Shown piece after piece: positions 6,935 through 14,391 of a DNA stretch of 37,416 nucleotides. The position numbers were made by a program, and so were the translations under genes. Below the pieces are notes generated by a model. That model searched no databases and had not been told where the DNA came from. It saw only the letters and a list, made by a program, of their open reading frames with translations. The first letter of the stretch is position 1; the number at the start of each line of letters is the position of its first letter. The stretch is from contig NZ_BAGH01000420.1 of NCBI RefSeq assembly GCF_000308715.1, positions 1 through 37,416 of the forward strand. The letters run 5' to 3'. This DNA comes from Nocardia tenerifensis NBRC 101015 (GTDB lineage: Bacteria > Actinomycetota > Actinomycetes > Mycobacteriales > Mycobacteriaceae).

Positions 6935-7900
6935 ATGTCCACGACGATCGCCCGCTGCGCCGCCGATTACGACGGCCACCGTGTCACCGTGTCGGCCGAG
7001 GACGGGGTGCCGATCTCGGTGCGCGTCTTCGGCTCCGACTCCGCCGCCATGACCGTGGTGTTCGCCCACGGGCACTGTCTGCGGACGGAATCGTGGTCGT
7101 TCCTGCGCGACCAACTGCTGCGCCGGTGGGGGGCGGAGACGCGGATGGTGTTCTACGACCATCGCGGGCACGGCGAGTCCGGCCAGGCCGATCCGGTCAC
7201 GTACACCATCGACCAGCTCGGGCGCGATCTCGACACGGTGCTGCGGACGGTCGCGCCGACGGGGCCGGTGATCCTGGTCGGACACTCGATGGGCGCGATG
7301 GTGGTGCTCGCCTACGCCCGGCTGTTCCCGGAGACGATCGGTACGCGCGTCGTCGGCGTCGGCCTGATCGCGGGGGCGGCGAACGGGATCACGGAGGTGG
7401 GGCTCGGCCGGTTCCTGAAGCGCCGGGCGGTGAACTCGCTGCAGGTGGCCGTGGTGCGCGCGCCGCGGGTGATGCAGGGTTCGAAACGGTTGTCGCGCCG
7501 CGTTTTCGAGCCGATCATCCGGGCGGCTAACTCCGGTACCCGAAAAGTGAATCCGCGCATGGTCGCGGTCGCCACCGCCATGTTGAACGACACGCCGCTG
7601 CTGACCATGTCCAGCTTCCTCGCCTCGCTGATCGCCTTCGACGAGACGGCGACACTGCCACACCTCGGCGCCATCCCGGCGCTGGTGCTCGCGGGCACCG
7701 CGGACATCGTGGTGCCTTTCACGCACTCGGTGGTGCTTGCCTCCCAACTCGCCGGTTCGCGACTGGTTCCGCTCGAAGGGGCGGGACACAGCGTGATCTT
7801 CGAACGGGCGGAGGAGGTCGCGCTGTCGATCGTCGGACTGGTCGACCAGGTCGTCGCCGGGCTGAGCGGACAGGGGCCGGAGTACGCCGTCGCCGGGTGA
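6935..7900 (+). CDS. Alpha/beta-hydrolase
   Basis: The enzyme has 321 residues and the standard alpha/beta-hydrolase fold. Nucleophile Ser118 lies in GHSMG (116-120), acid Asp257 in GTADIVVP and His285 in GAGHSVIF. The FAHGHC segment (43-48) supplies the oxyanion hole. No signal peptide is present, so it should act in the cytoplasm on an ester or lipid; the substrate is unknown. The start at 6935 is set by AGGAGG 5 nt upstream. The reading frame is open back to 6797, but that part resembles leader rather than protein. Family members in related genera are often annotated as lipases or haloperoxidase-like enzymes, and the sequence does not settle this. Confidence 0.88.
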   Translation: MSTTIARCAADYDGHRVTVSAEDGVPISVRVFGSDSAAMTVVFAHGHCLRTESWSFLRDQLLRRWGAETRMVFYDHRGHGESGQADPVTYTIDQLGRDLDTVLRTVAPTGPVILVGHSMGAMVVLAYARLFPETIGTRVVGVGLIAGAANGITEVGLGRFLKRRAVNSLQVAVVRAPRVMQGSKRLSRRVFEPIIRAANSGTRKVNPRMVAVATAMLNDTPLLTMSSFLASLIAFDETATLPHLGAIPALVLAGTADIVVPFTHSVVLASQLAGSRLVPLEGAGHSVIFERAEEVALSIVGLVDQVVAGLSGQGPEYAVAG

Positions 7901-7987
7901 ATGCTGGGCGGGCGCCGATCACCCGAGGCACCCGCTCGGCGGTTCGCACCAGGCGCGGCCAGCTGGCACGAGCAACAATTGGGCGAA

Positions 7988-8004
7988 CTGCCGAATTTCG
8001 GCAG
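7988..8004. promoter_or_regulatory. Short perfect palindrome between hydrolase and 95-aa gene
   Basis: CTGCCGA-ATT-TCGGCAG is a 7-bp inverted repeat with a 3-nt centre. It lies about 90 bp after the hydrolase stop and 150 bp before the next start. It may be an operator or a small terminator. Confidence 0.35.
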
Positions 8005-8053
8005 GTGACGAGCCAGATCCGAATTCTTTCGGTACTGTGTTAAAGATCACGTT

Positions 8054-8069
8054 GTGTGGTGAGTCACAC
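8054..8069. promoter_or_regulatory. Inverted repeat GTGTG-N6-CACAC upstream of the 95-aa gene
   Basis: A symmetric 5-6-5 element surrounds the inner palindrome GTGAGTCAC, about 90 bp before the ATG at 8158. It resembles, but does not match, a CRP-type site because the half-sites are shifted by two bases. It is a candidate operator. Confidence 0.3.
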
Positions 8070-8157
8070 GGCTTGGTGCAGCGCGCTTCCAGGCAGACCA
8101 TGGAAGTTCCCGTTACCCACCGAGTTCGCATGTCTGCCAGGAACACAGGAGGTATCG

Positions 8158-8445
8158 ATGACACGCAGCGAAATCGCGGAACTCCGCTACACGGTCGGCC
8201 AGCTCCGGCAATCCATCGGCGCACTGCGGGCCCACTACGGTGACGCCAACATAATGCGACGGCTGGAGAACGATCTCGAACGGCTCGTCATCGACGCCGA
8301 CGAGCTCGAGCAGTCCCCGCCGCCGGAGGTGCGCCGCCGCCAGCAGGACACCATCTACGTCCCGGACAGCAAGTCCGACGAGGCGGCCTGGATGGGCGCA
8401 CAGGACGAGGGCCTGGGCTTCCACTCCCGCCCCAGGACCAAGTAA
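8158..8445 (+). CDS. Hypothetical protein, 95 aa, helical, acidic/basic
   Basis: No known family was recognised. The ATG at 8158 has AGGAGG 5 nt upstream, a strong site that rules out the longer in-frame start at 8056. The N-terminal half is predicted helical with a coiled-coil-like pattern (MTRSEIAELRYTVGQLRQSI, then LENDLERLVIDADELEQS). The C-terminus is polar (DSKSDEAAWMGAQDEGLGF). There is no signal peptide, so it is a likely soluble dimer or scaffold. A strong bidirectional hairpin separates it from the convergent thiolase-like gene. Confidence 0.75.
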   Translation: MTRSEIAELRYTVGQLRQSIGALRAHYGDANIMRRLENDLERLVIDADELEQSPPPEVRRRQQDTIYVPDSKSDEAAWMGAQDEGLGFHSRPRTK

Positions 8446-8453
8446 CTCGAGAC

Positions 8454-8489
8454 CTTCGCGGGCCCGTCCATGCCGGCGGGTCCGCGAAG
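8454..8489. terminator. Bidirectional terminator hairpin
   Basis: CTTCGCGGGCCCG (8454-8466) pairs with CGGGTCCGCGAAG (8477-8489) over 13 positions with one G-U pair and a 10-nt loop. TCTTGT follows on the + side. It lies between two convergent genes and can serve both. Confidence 0.75.
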
Positions 8490-8503
8490 TCTTGTGCGCA
8501 TGG

Positions 8504-9721
8504 TCAGGCGCGGTGGCGGCCGAAGCGTCGCGCCGGGCGGGCCCCGTGGAACCGCGCGCCGCGCGGAGCCTCGGTGACGGGGTCGGACCCGGCCGATTCG
8601 AACAGCGCCGCAATGCCGTGGTGGTGCCCGAGCGTCATCACCTCGAGACCGAGGCCACCACCACGACGGGCGAGTTCGTGCAGCATGGTGGTCATGATTC
8701 GCAGGCCGGTGGCGCCGACCGGATGACCCAGGGCGATCGCCGAACCGTTCACATTGAGCCGGTCGCGGGGATCGAGATCCCACTCCCGGGCCAGTGCCAA
8801 CACCTCCACCGCGAACCCCTCGTTCACCTCCACCAGGTCGATGTCGTCCAGCGTGATTCCGGTCCGGCCGAGCAGCTTGGCGACCGCGGGCGCCGCGCCG
8901 AGAGCCGCTGGCTCCGAGGCACATCCGGCGGTGGCCCAGCCGACCAGATACGCCATCGGGGTGAGGCCGAACTCGGCGAGCCGGTCCTCCGCCACGACGA
9001 GGCAGGCCGCCGCGCCGTGCCGATGGGCGCTCATATTTCCCGTGGTGACCACGCCGTTAGCGAGTAGCGGCCGCAACGCGGCCAAGGTGTAGGTGGAGAC
9101 GTCGTCGAGCAGGCCCTCGTCACGCAGAATCCGATGTCCCCCGGTCCCTTCGAGGCCGGCCCGCCCCGACTCGTCCACCACCCCGACCGGGATCACCTCC
9201 GCGGCGAAGCGGCCCTGCCGCCAAGCGCGCGCGGCCTTGCGATGGCTGGCCACCGCGAATTCATCCGCCTCGGCCCGGCCGATGCCGTACCGGCGAGCCA
9301 GCTGCTCGGCGTTCAGGACGTCGGCGGGACCGGCCGAGTTCCATTGGCGGCCAGCGTTATCCGCGGCGCACTCCACGCCGCCCGCCACCACCACGTCGGC
9401 GGCGCCCGTCTGCACCATCATGGCCGCGGTGAGCACCGCCGGTAGCCCGCTGCCGCGGCGCTGATCGGTCAGGAAGCCAGGCACTGAGGACGGTAGACCC
9501 GCGCCGTGCACGGCGAGCTCGCTCAATTCCAGGGCGCCGGCCGGACTTCCGTCGAGACCTGCCAGCGCGACATTCTCGATGCGCGGCGGATCGATCCCGG
9601 AGCGTTCGAGCACCGCCGCCAGCACCGTCGAGGCCAGCCAATGCGGCGGCATACCCGACAGCGCACCCCCCTCGATCCCGCTCGGCGTGCGGATCGGCGC
9701 GACGATCGCGGCTCGTCTCAT
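8504..9721 (-). CDS. Thiolase-family protein lacking both catalytic cysteines
   Basis: This 405-aa protein has the full thiolase fold: N-terminal APIRTP, the glycine-rich VVVAGGVE (111-118), NEGFA (300-304) and the His loop GHPVGATG with His333. The nucleophilic Cys of thiolases (motif NRxCxSG) is replaced by Arg89 (codon CGC, minus strand 9457-9455) in TDQRRGSG. The second Cys (C-IGGG) is Thr363 in TLGHHHG. The enzyme therefore should not perform normal Claisen cleavage or condensation. It may be a thiolase-like structural or lipid-binding protein, or use another chemistry. The reading frame is intact, which argues against a dead gene. ATG 9721 has AGGAG 7 nt upstream; the frame extends further but without a site. 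It is divergent from the sdh operon. Confidence 0.85.
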   Translation of the reverse strand: MRRAAIVAPIRTPSGIEGGALSGMPPHWLASTVLAAVLERSGIDPPRIENVALAGLDGSPAGALELSELAVHGAGLPSSVPGFLTDQRRGSGLPAVLTAAMMVQTGAADVVVAGGVECAADNAGRQWNSAGPADVLNAEQLARRYGIGRAEADEFAVASHRKAARAWRQGRFAAEVIPVGVVDESGRAGLEGTGGHRILRDEGLLDDVSTYTLAALRPLLANGVVTTGNMSAHRHGAAACLVVAEDRLAEFGLTPMAYLVGWATAGCASEPAALGAAPAVAKLLGRTGITLDDIDLVEVNEGFAVEVLALAREWDLDPRDRLNVNGSAIALGHPVGATGLRIMTTMLHELARRGGGLGLEVMTLGHHHGIAALFESAGSDPVTEAPRGARFHGARPARRFGRHRA

Positions 9722-10126
9722 CCCTGTACTCCTTCCCCCGGCCGAGCGCCGCGGCGCACCGGCGACGCTCGGCGTTCTGCGCGCGGGGCCCGCTCCTGCC
9801 TGCCGCCGCGACGCAGACATCAGCGCACGTCAACGGGTACATCTCGGGCAAGCGGACCACAAATATGTTGCCGTCGTATGACAAACAGCGCGTCGGGATT
9901 TCGACGTCGAGTTTCGCTTACTCCGACGGCCCCCGAATGGTGTTCGGATGCAGCCGAGTTCGCGGAGTTAGCGGTTCGTTCACCACTCGACCGTCACTGT
10001 TGCGGCGACTTCGGATGTGGCGCAAATCACGGGCATCCGGGTGGGTCTGGAATGCCGGGACCGCGCTCGAGCGATAGCCGGGGTGTCGTATGGTGCTGGG
10101 CATCACATTCGATTGCGGAGGTAACG
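9722..10126. other. Divergent intergenic region between thiolase-like gene and sdh operon
   Basis: No gene is supported in these 405 bp. A candidate -10 for the sdh operon is TATGGT at 10089-10094. Several short GC-rich inverted motifs occur, including facing TCCGA and TTCGGA elements around 9930-9960, but none is assigned. The strong GGAGG before 10127 belongs to the small leader ORF. Confidence 0.4.
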
Positions 10127-10168
10127 ATGACCACCCGCACAGCAGATCAGCGAGGCATTTACCAGTGA
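10127..10168 (+). CDS. 13-codon leader ORF coupled to sdhC
   Basis: ATG at 10127 preceded by GGAGG (5-nt spacing) opens a 13-residue ORF, MTTRTADQRGIYQ. Its TGA (10166-10168) overlaps the GTG start of sdhC (10165-10167). The best ribosome-binding site of the operon thus serves this small ORF, and sdhC would be reached by termination-reinitiation. Whether the peptide itself matters is unknown; the codon content shows no run of one amino acid that would suggest attenuation. Confidence 0.5.
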   Translation: MTTRTADQRGIYQ

Positions 10169-10995
10169 GTGCCGCACCGACCACCACCCCGGAGACGGGG
10201 ACCGGAGTCTTCAGCAGGACCAGGGCTCGAATCTCCGAACGCACACTGCGCACCGATCGCTGGTGGGTTCCACCGGCGATCACCGTGCTCGGACTCGCCG
10301 CGTTCGTCATCTACGCGACGATCAGATCCTATGTGCGAACGGCATATTGGGTTCCGGACTACCACTACCTGACGCCGTTCTACTCCCCGTGCCTGAGCAC
10401 CTCGTGCGTCGAGGGCTCCAGCCACTTCGGCACGCCGTTCGGCGAGCTGCCCGCGATCCTGCCGCTCGGCTTCGTGGTGCTGCCGTTCCTGCTCGGCTTC
10501 CGGCTGACCTGCTACTACTATCGCAAGGCCTACTACCGAGCCGTGTGGTTCTCCCCGCCGGCCTGCGCGGTCGCCGAGCCGCACGCCAAGTACACCGGCG
10601 AGACCCGGCTGCCGCTCATCATCCAGAACGCGCACCGCTACTTCTTCTACGTGGCCATCGTGGTCTCGGTGATCAACACCTACGACGCGATCGCCGCGTT
10701 CCACGGCAAGGACGGCGGCTTCGGGTTCGGCCTCGGCAATATCGTGCTGTGGGTCAACGTGATCCTGCTGTGGGCCTACACGCTGTCGTGCCATTCGTGC
10801 CGGCATATCGCGGGCGGGCGGCTCAAGCATTTCTCCGCGCACCCGGTGCGCTACTGGTTCTGGACCCAGGTCTCCAAGCTGAACACCCGGCACATGTTGC
10901 TGGCCTGGACCACCCTCGGCACCCTCGTGCTGACCGACTTCTACGTCATGTTGGTGGCCAGCGACACGATTTCGGACTTGCGGTTCATCAACTGA
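10165..10995 (+). CDS. sdhC: Succinate dehydrogenase (Sdh1) membrane subunit SdhC
   Basis: The product has 276 residues with five hydrophobic segments at about 37-56, 97-115, 158-178, 190-210 and 245-265. It anchors SdhA/SdhB in the cytoplasmic membrane and binds quinone. Gene order and sizes match mycobacterial Sdh1 (type-F complex II), whose SdhC carries a Rieske-type 2Fe-2S cluster instead of haem according to the published M. smegmatis structure. Cys and His residues that could serve are CHSCRH (209-214) and Cys76/Cys81; the ligands are not proven here. GTG 10165 is preferred because it overlaps the stop of the upstream leader ORF; the frame is open from 10090 but that part has no homologous look. 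First gene of sdhCAB. Confidence 0.88.
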   Translation: MSAAPTTTPETGTGVFSRTRARISERTLRTDRWWVPPAITVLGLAAFVIYATIRSYVRTAYWVPDYHYLTPFYSPCLSTSCVEGSSHFGTPFGELPAILPLGFVVLPFLLGFRLTCYYYRKAYYRAVWFSPPACAVAEPHAKYTGETRLPLIIQNAHRYFFYVAIVVSVINTYDAIAAFHGKDGGFGFGLGNIVLWVNVILLWAYTLSCHSCRHIAGGRLKHFSAHPVRYWFWTQVSKLNTRHMLLAWTTLGTLVLTDFYVMLVASDTISDLRFIN

Positions 10996-11025
10996 TCCGC
11001 CCCAACCCCAGGAGTATTCGCGGCC

Positions 11026-12966
11026 ATGCCAGAAGTGGAACGGCACAAGTACGACGTCGTCGTCATCGGGGCCGGTGGCGCAGGATTGCGCGCGGTGATC
11101 GAGGCCAGAGAACACGGCCACTCCGTCGCGGTGGTGTGCAAATCCTTGTTCGGCAAGGCGCACACCGTAATGGCCGAGGGCGGCTGTGCGGCGTCGATGG
11201 GCAACGCCAACGAAAAGGACAACTGGCAGACGCATTTCAAGGACACGATGCGTGGCGGCAAGTTCCTCAACAACTGGCGCATGGCCGAGTTGCACGCCCA
11301 GGAGGCACCCGACCGGGTGTGGGAGCTGGAAACCTATGGGGCGCTGTTCGATCGGACCGCCGACGGCCGGATCAGCCAGCGCAACTTCGGCGGGCACACC
11401 TACCCGCGCCTCGCCCACGTCGGCGACCGCACCGGCCTGGAGATCATCCGGACCATGCAGCAGAAGATCGTCTCGCTGCAGCAGGAGGATTACGCGGCGA
11501 CGGGCGACTACGAGTCGCGCATCAAGGTCTTCTCCGAGTGCACCATCACCGAGCTGCTCAAGGACGGCGACCGGATCTCCGGCGCGTTCGGCTACTGGCG
11601 CGAGTCCGGCCGGTTCATCCTGTTCGAAACGCCCGCAGTCGTTTTGGCGACCGGTGGCATCGGCAAGTCGTACAAGGTGACCTCCAACTCGTGGGAGTAC
11701 ACCGGCGACGGCCACGCGCTCGCACTGCGGGCCGGGGCGACGCTGATCAACATGGAGTTCCTGCAGTTCCACCCGACCGGCATGGTCTGGCCGCCGAGCG
11801 TCAAGGGCATCCTGGTCACCGAGGGTGTGCGCGGCGACGGCGGGGTGCTGAAGAACACCGACGGCAAGCGGTTCATGTTCGACTACATCCCGCCGGTCTT
11901 CAAGGGGCAGTACGCGGAGACCGAGGAGGAGGCCGATCAGTGGTTGCGCGACAACGACTCCGCGCGCCGCACCCCCGACCTGCTGCCGCGCGACGAGGTC
12001 GCCCGCGCGATCAACGAGGAGGTCAAGGCCGGTCGCGGCACTCCGCACGGCGGCGTCTACCTCGACATCGCCTCGCGCATGCCGGCCGAGGAGATCAAGC
12101 GCAGGCTGCCGTCCATGCACCACCAGTTCAAAGAGCTTGCGGACGTGGACATTACGGCCGAGCCGATGGAGGTAGGCCCGACCTGTCACTACGTGATGGG
12201 CGGGATCGAGGTCGACCCCGACACCGGGGCGGCGACGGTGCCCGGATTGTTCGCCGCCGGTGAGTGTTCCGGCGGCATGCACGGCTCCAACCGGCTCGGC
12301 GGCAACTCGCTGTCGGACCTGCTGGTGTTCGGCCGCCGGGCCGGGCTCGGCGCCGCCGCGTACGTGGAGCAGCTCGACCAGCGCCCCGCGGTCTCCGACG
12401 CCGACATCACCGCGGCGGCGAAAGTCGCTCTGGCACCGTTCGATCCGCCTTCCGAGGGGGCGGGCGAGAACCCGTACACCCTGCACACCGACCTGCAGCA
12501 GACGATGAACGACCTGGTCGGCATCATCCGCAAGGAGCACGAGGTGCAGGAGGCGCTCACCCGGCTCGAGGCACTGCGCAACCGGTTCAAGCAGGTCACC
12601 GTCGAGGGGCACCGCCAGTTCAATCCGGGCTGGCACCTCGCGCTCGACCTGGAGAACATGCTGCTGGTCAGCGAGTGCGTGGCGAAGGCGGCGCTGCTGC
12701 GCACCGAGAGTCGCGGCGGGCACACGCGCGACGATCATCCGTCGATGGACCCCGACTGGCGGCACAGGTTGCTCGTCTGCGCGGTGGATCCGAACTCTGC
12801 GGGGGAGCCCATCCCCGCCGTCACTGTGACGCCGAAGGAACAGGTCCCGATGCGACCGGAACTGCTCGCCCTCTTCGACCTCGGCGAGCTCGAGAAGTAC
12901 TACACCCCGGAGGAGATCGCCGCGCATCCGGCGTCGGCCGGGAAATCGACAGAGCGAGAGGCGTAG
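11026..12966 (+). CDS. sdhA: Succinate dehydrogenase (Sdh1) flavoprotein subunit SdhA
   Basis: This 646-aa subunit oxidises succinate to fumarate in the citric acid cycle. The dinucleotide fold GAGGAG is at residues 15-20. His46 in GKAHTVMAEGG is in the position that carries covalent FAD. HPTGM and the C-terminal substrate loop TCHYVMGGIEV, then GSNRLGGNSL, are intact. The length matches the Sdh1 flavoprotein of M. tuberculosis as I know it. AGGAG lies 11 nt before the ATG at 11026. It follows sdhC by 30 bp and precedes sdhB by 2 bp, clearly one operon. No unusual residues were noticed. Confidence 0.95.
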   Translation: MPEVERHKYDVVVIGAGGAGLRAVIEAREHGHSVAVVCKSLFGKAHTVMAEGGCAASMGNANEKDNWQTHFKDTMRGGKFLNNWRMAELHAQEAPDRVWELETYGALFDRTADGRISQRNFGGHTYPRLAHVGDRTGLEIIRTMQQKIVSLQQEDYAATGDYESRIKVFSECTITELLKDGDRISGAFGYWRESGRFILFETPAVVLATGGIGKSYKVTSNSWEYTGDGHALALRAGATLINMEFLQFHPTGMVWPPSVKGILVTEGVRGDGGVLKNTDGKRFMFDYIPPVFKGQYAETEEEADQWLRDNDSARRTPDLLPRDEVARAINEEVKAGRGTPHGGVYLDIASRMPAEEIKRRLPSMHHQFKELADVDITAEPMEVGPTCHYVMGGIEVDPDTGAATVPGLFAAGECSGGMHGSNRLGGNSLSDLLVFGRRAGLGAAAYVEQLDQRPAVSDADITAAAKVALAPFDPPSEGAGENPYTLHTDLQQTMNDLVGIIRKEHEVQEALTRLEALRNRFKQVTVEGHRQFNPGWHLALDLENMLLVSECVAKAALLRTESRGGHTRDDHPSMDPDWRHRLLVCAVDPNSAGEPIPAVTVTPKEQVPMRPELLALFDLGELEKYYTPEEIAAHPASAGKSTEREA

Positions 12967-12968
12967 CG

Positions 12969-13715
12969 ATGGGTTACGACGCCAAATTCCGCGTGTGGCG
13001 CGGCGACCTCGACGGCGGTGAGCTGCACGATTTCACCGTGCCGGTGAACGAGGGCGAGGTGGTGCTCGACATCATCCACCGGCTGCAGGCGACGCAGGCG
13101 CCCGATCTGGCGGTGCGCTGGAACTGCAAGGCGGGCAAGTGCGGGTCGTGTTCGGCCGAGGTGAACGGGCGGCCGCGGCTGCTGTGCATGACGCGCATGT
13201 CCACCTTCACCGAGGCCGAGGTCATCACCGTGACCCCCATGCGCACCTTCCCGGTGATCAGGGACCTGGTCACCGACGTGTCCTTCAATTACCAGAAGGC
13301 AAGGGAAATACCGTCTTTCACGCCGCCCGCGGATCTGAAGCCGGGTGACTACCGGATGAAGCAGGTCGATGTGGAGCGCTCACAGGAGTTCCGCAAGTGC
13401 ATCGAGTGCTTCCTGTGTCAGAACACCTGTCACGTGGTGCGTGACCACGAGGAGAACAAGACGGCGTTCGCGGGTCCTCGATTCCTCATGCGGATCGCGG
13501 AGCTGGAGATGCACCCGCTCGACGTCGCCGATCGCCGCGACCTGGCCCAGGACGAGCAGGGGCTCGGGCTGTGCAATATCACCAAGTGCTGCACCGAGGT
13601 GTGCCCCGAACATATCAAGATCACCGATAATGCGTTGATCCCGATGAAGGAGCGCGTGGCGGATCATAAATACGATCCGCTGGTGTGGTTGGGCAACAAG
13701 CTGTTTCGACGCTGA
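12969..13715 (+). CDS. sdhB: Succinate dehydrogenase (Sdh1) iron-sulfur subunit SdhB
   Basis: This 248-aa subunit passes electrons from FAD in SdhA to the membrane subunit through three Fe-S clusters. The plant-ferredoxin-like 2Fe-2S ligands are Cys53, Cys58, Cys61 and Cys73 (CKAGKCGSC...C). The two further clusters use CIECFLCQNTC (144-154) and CNITKCCTEVCPE (202-213). ATG 12969 follows the sdhA stop by 2 bp, so translation is probably coupled. The end of the gene (LFRR, stop) is followed by a duplicated 13-bp copy of its last codons and then a strong terminator. Confidence 0.95.
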   Translation: MGYDAKFRVWRGDLDGGELHDFTVPVNEGEVVLDIIHRLQATQAPDLAVRWNCKAGKCGSCSAEVNGRPRLLCMTRMSTFTEAEVITVTPMRTFPVIRDLVTDVSFNYQKAREIPSFTPPADLKPGDYRMKQVDVERSQEFRKCIECFLCQNTCHVVRDHEENKTAFAGPRFLMRIAELEMHPLDVADRRDLAQDEQGLGLCNITKCCTEVCPEHIKITDNALIPMKERVADHKYDPLVWLGNKLFRR

Positions 13716-13734
13716 CAAGTTTTTCGACGCTGAC
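13704..13734 (+). repeat. 13-bp direct repeat spanning the sdhB stop
   Basis: TTTCGACGCTGAC occurs at 13704-13716, containing the last codons and stop of sdhB, and again at 13722-13734, an 18-bp offset. This small duplication gives two consecutive TGA triplets in the same frame. Confidence 0.85.
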
Positions 13735-13774
13735 GAGCGCCCTCCGGCCGGACGAACCCGGACGGAGGGCGCTC
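13735..13774. terminator. Bidirectional terminator of the sdh operon
   Basis: GAGCGCCCTCCG (13735-13746) pairs perfectly with CGGAGGGCGCTC (13763-13774), a 12-bp stem with a 16-nt loop, 19 nt after the sdhB stop and just before the convergent small membrane-protein gene. Confidence 0.85.
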
Positions 13775-13778
13775 GGCT

Positions 13779-13976
13779 TTACAGCATCGCCACCACTCCG
13801 ACCGCGACGACGCCCACGAGCACACCGATGAACAGCGACGGCACCAGCGAGCCGGTCAGGATGAACAGCCCGACCGCCGTCACCGCGAAAAGCAGCGCGA
13901 CGATCAGCCATTCCACCCAATCTCCGGGCCGCAATTTCTTGTACCGGGAGTGGGAACCTTTGAGCCCACGGTCCAC
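13779..13976 (-). CDS. Small membrane protein, 65 aa
   Basis: The product has a basic N-terminus (MDRGLKGSHSRYKKLRPGDW) and two hydrophobic helices, about residues 22-40 and 44-65, the latter reaching the C-terminus. It is probably a two-span inner-membrane protein of unknown function. The GTG start at 13976 has no clear Shine-Dalgarno sequence and lies in the loop of a possible hairpin (13963-13988). The gene converges with sdhB across a strong terminator. Confidence 0.6.
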   Translation of the reverse strand: MDRGLKGSHSRYKKLRPGDWVEWLIVALLFAVTAVGLFILTGSLVPSLFIGVLVGVVAVGVVAML

Positions 13977-13988
13977 AATAAGTGGGCT
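13963..13988 (-). promoter_or_regulatory. Hairpin enclosing the GTG start of the 65-aa gene
   Basis: AGCCCAC (13963-13969) and GTGGGCT (13982-13988) form a 7-bp stem with the start codon (13974-13976) in the 12-nt loop. It could modulate translation initiation or act as an operator. Confidence 0.35.
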
Positions 13989-14065
13989 ACCCGATTGTTA
14001 TGCAAGCGAAACTCGAGCCCGGCCGTCCGGGCGTGGTCCCACTATTTGTCAGGCGGCGCTGTGTT

Positions 14066-14290
14066 CTACTCCGGACGGTCGAACTCGCCGTCGTGCACTC
14101 CCGCGGTGAACGCCGCCCACTCCGCGGGCGTGAAAACCAGCGCGGGGCCATCGGGATTCTTGCCGTCGCGCAGGCCGACGTGACCGTCGGCCAGCATGGC
14201 GACCTCGACACTGTCCTGCCCCGTGCCCTCGCCGGCCTTGCGCCAGGTCGCGCCGGACAGGTCGACATTCGCGCCGCTGTTGATGCTCAC
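14066..14290 (-). CDS. DUF397-domain protein
   Basis: This 74-aa protein matches the DUF397 family, small proteins encoded next to XRE regulators in Streptomyces and other actinomycetes. Visible features are SGATWRKA near the N-terminus, VEVAMLADGHVGLRDGKNPDGPALVFTPAEWAAFTAGV and an acidic end. GTG 14290 is chosen because AAGGAG lies 8 nt upstream; the frame extends 16 codons further without a site. It follows the XRE gene by about 100 bp on the same strand. Such pairs (WhiJ-like regulator plus small partner) act in developmental or antibiotic control in Streptomyces; the role here is inference. Confidence 0.85.
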   Translation of the reverse strand: MSINSGANVDLSGATWRKAGEGTGQDSVEVAMLADGHVGLRDGKNPDGPALVFTPAEWAAFTAGVHDGEFDRPE

Positions 14291-14391
14291 GAGAACAACT
14301 CCTTTGTCGGAGCCGGGCGCGGAAAATGGCGCGGCCATCGCCCGCCACCCGGCTGTGAACGTAAAACGTTGTGCCGCAATGCGATCGATTC

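Noticed and set aside
8054..8069. CRP/GlxR site upstream of the 95-aa gene
   Set aside because: Half-sites GTGTG/CACAC are shifted relative to TGTGA-N6-TCACA, so only a generic inverted repeat is reported.
10159..12927. Very long minus-strand ORF opposite sdhC-sdhA
   Set aside because: Antisense shadow produced by high G+C codon bias; composition rich in Arg/His/Val/Gly without a domain.
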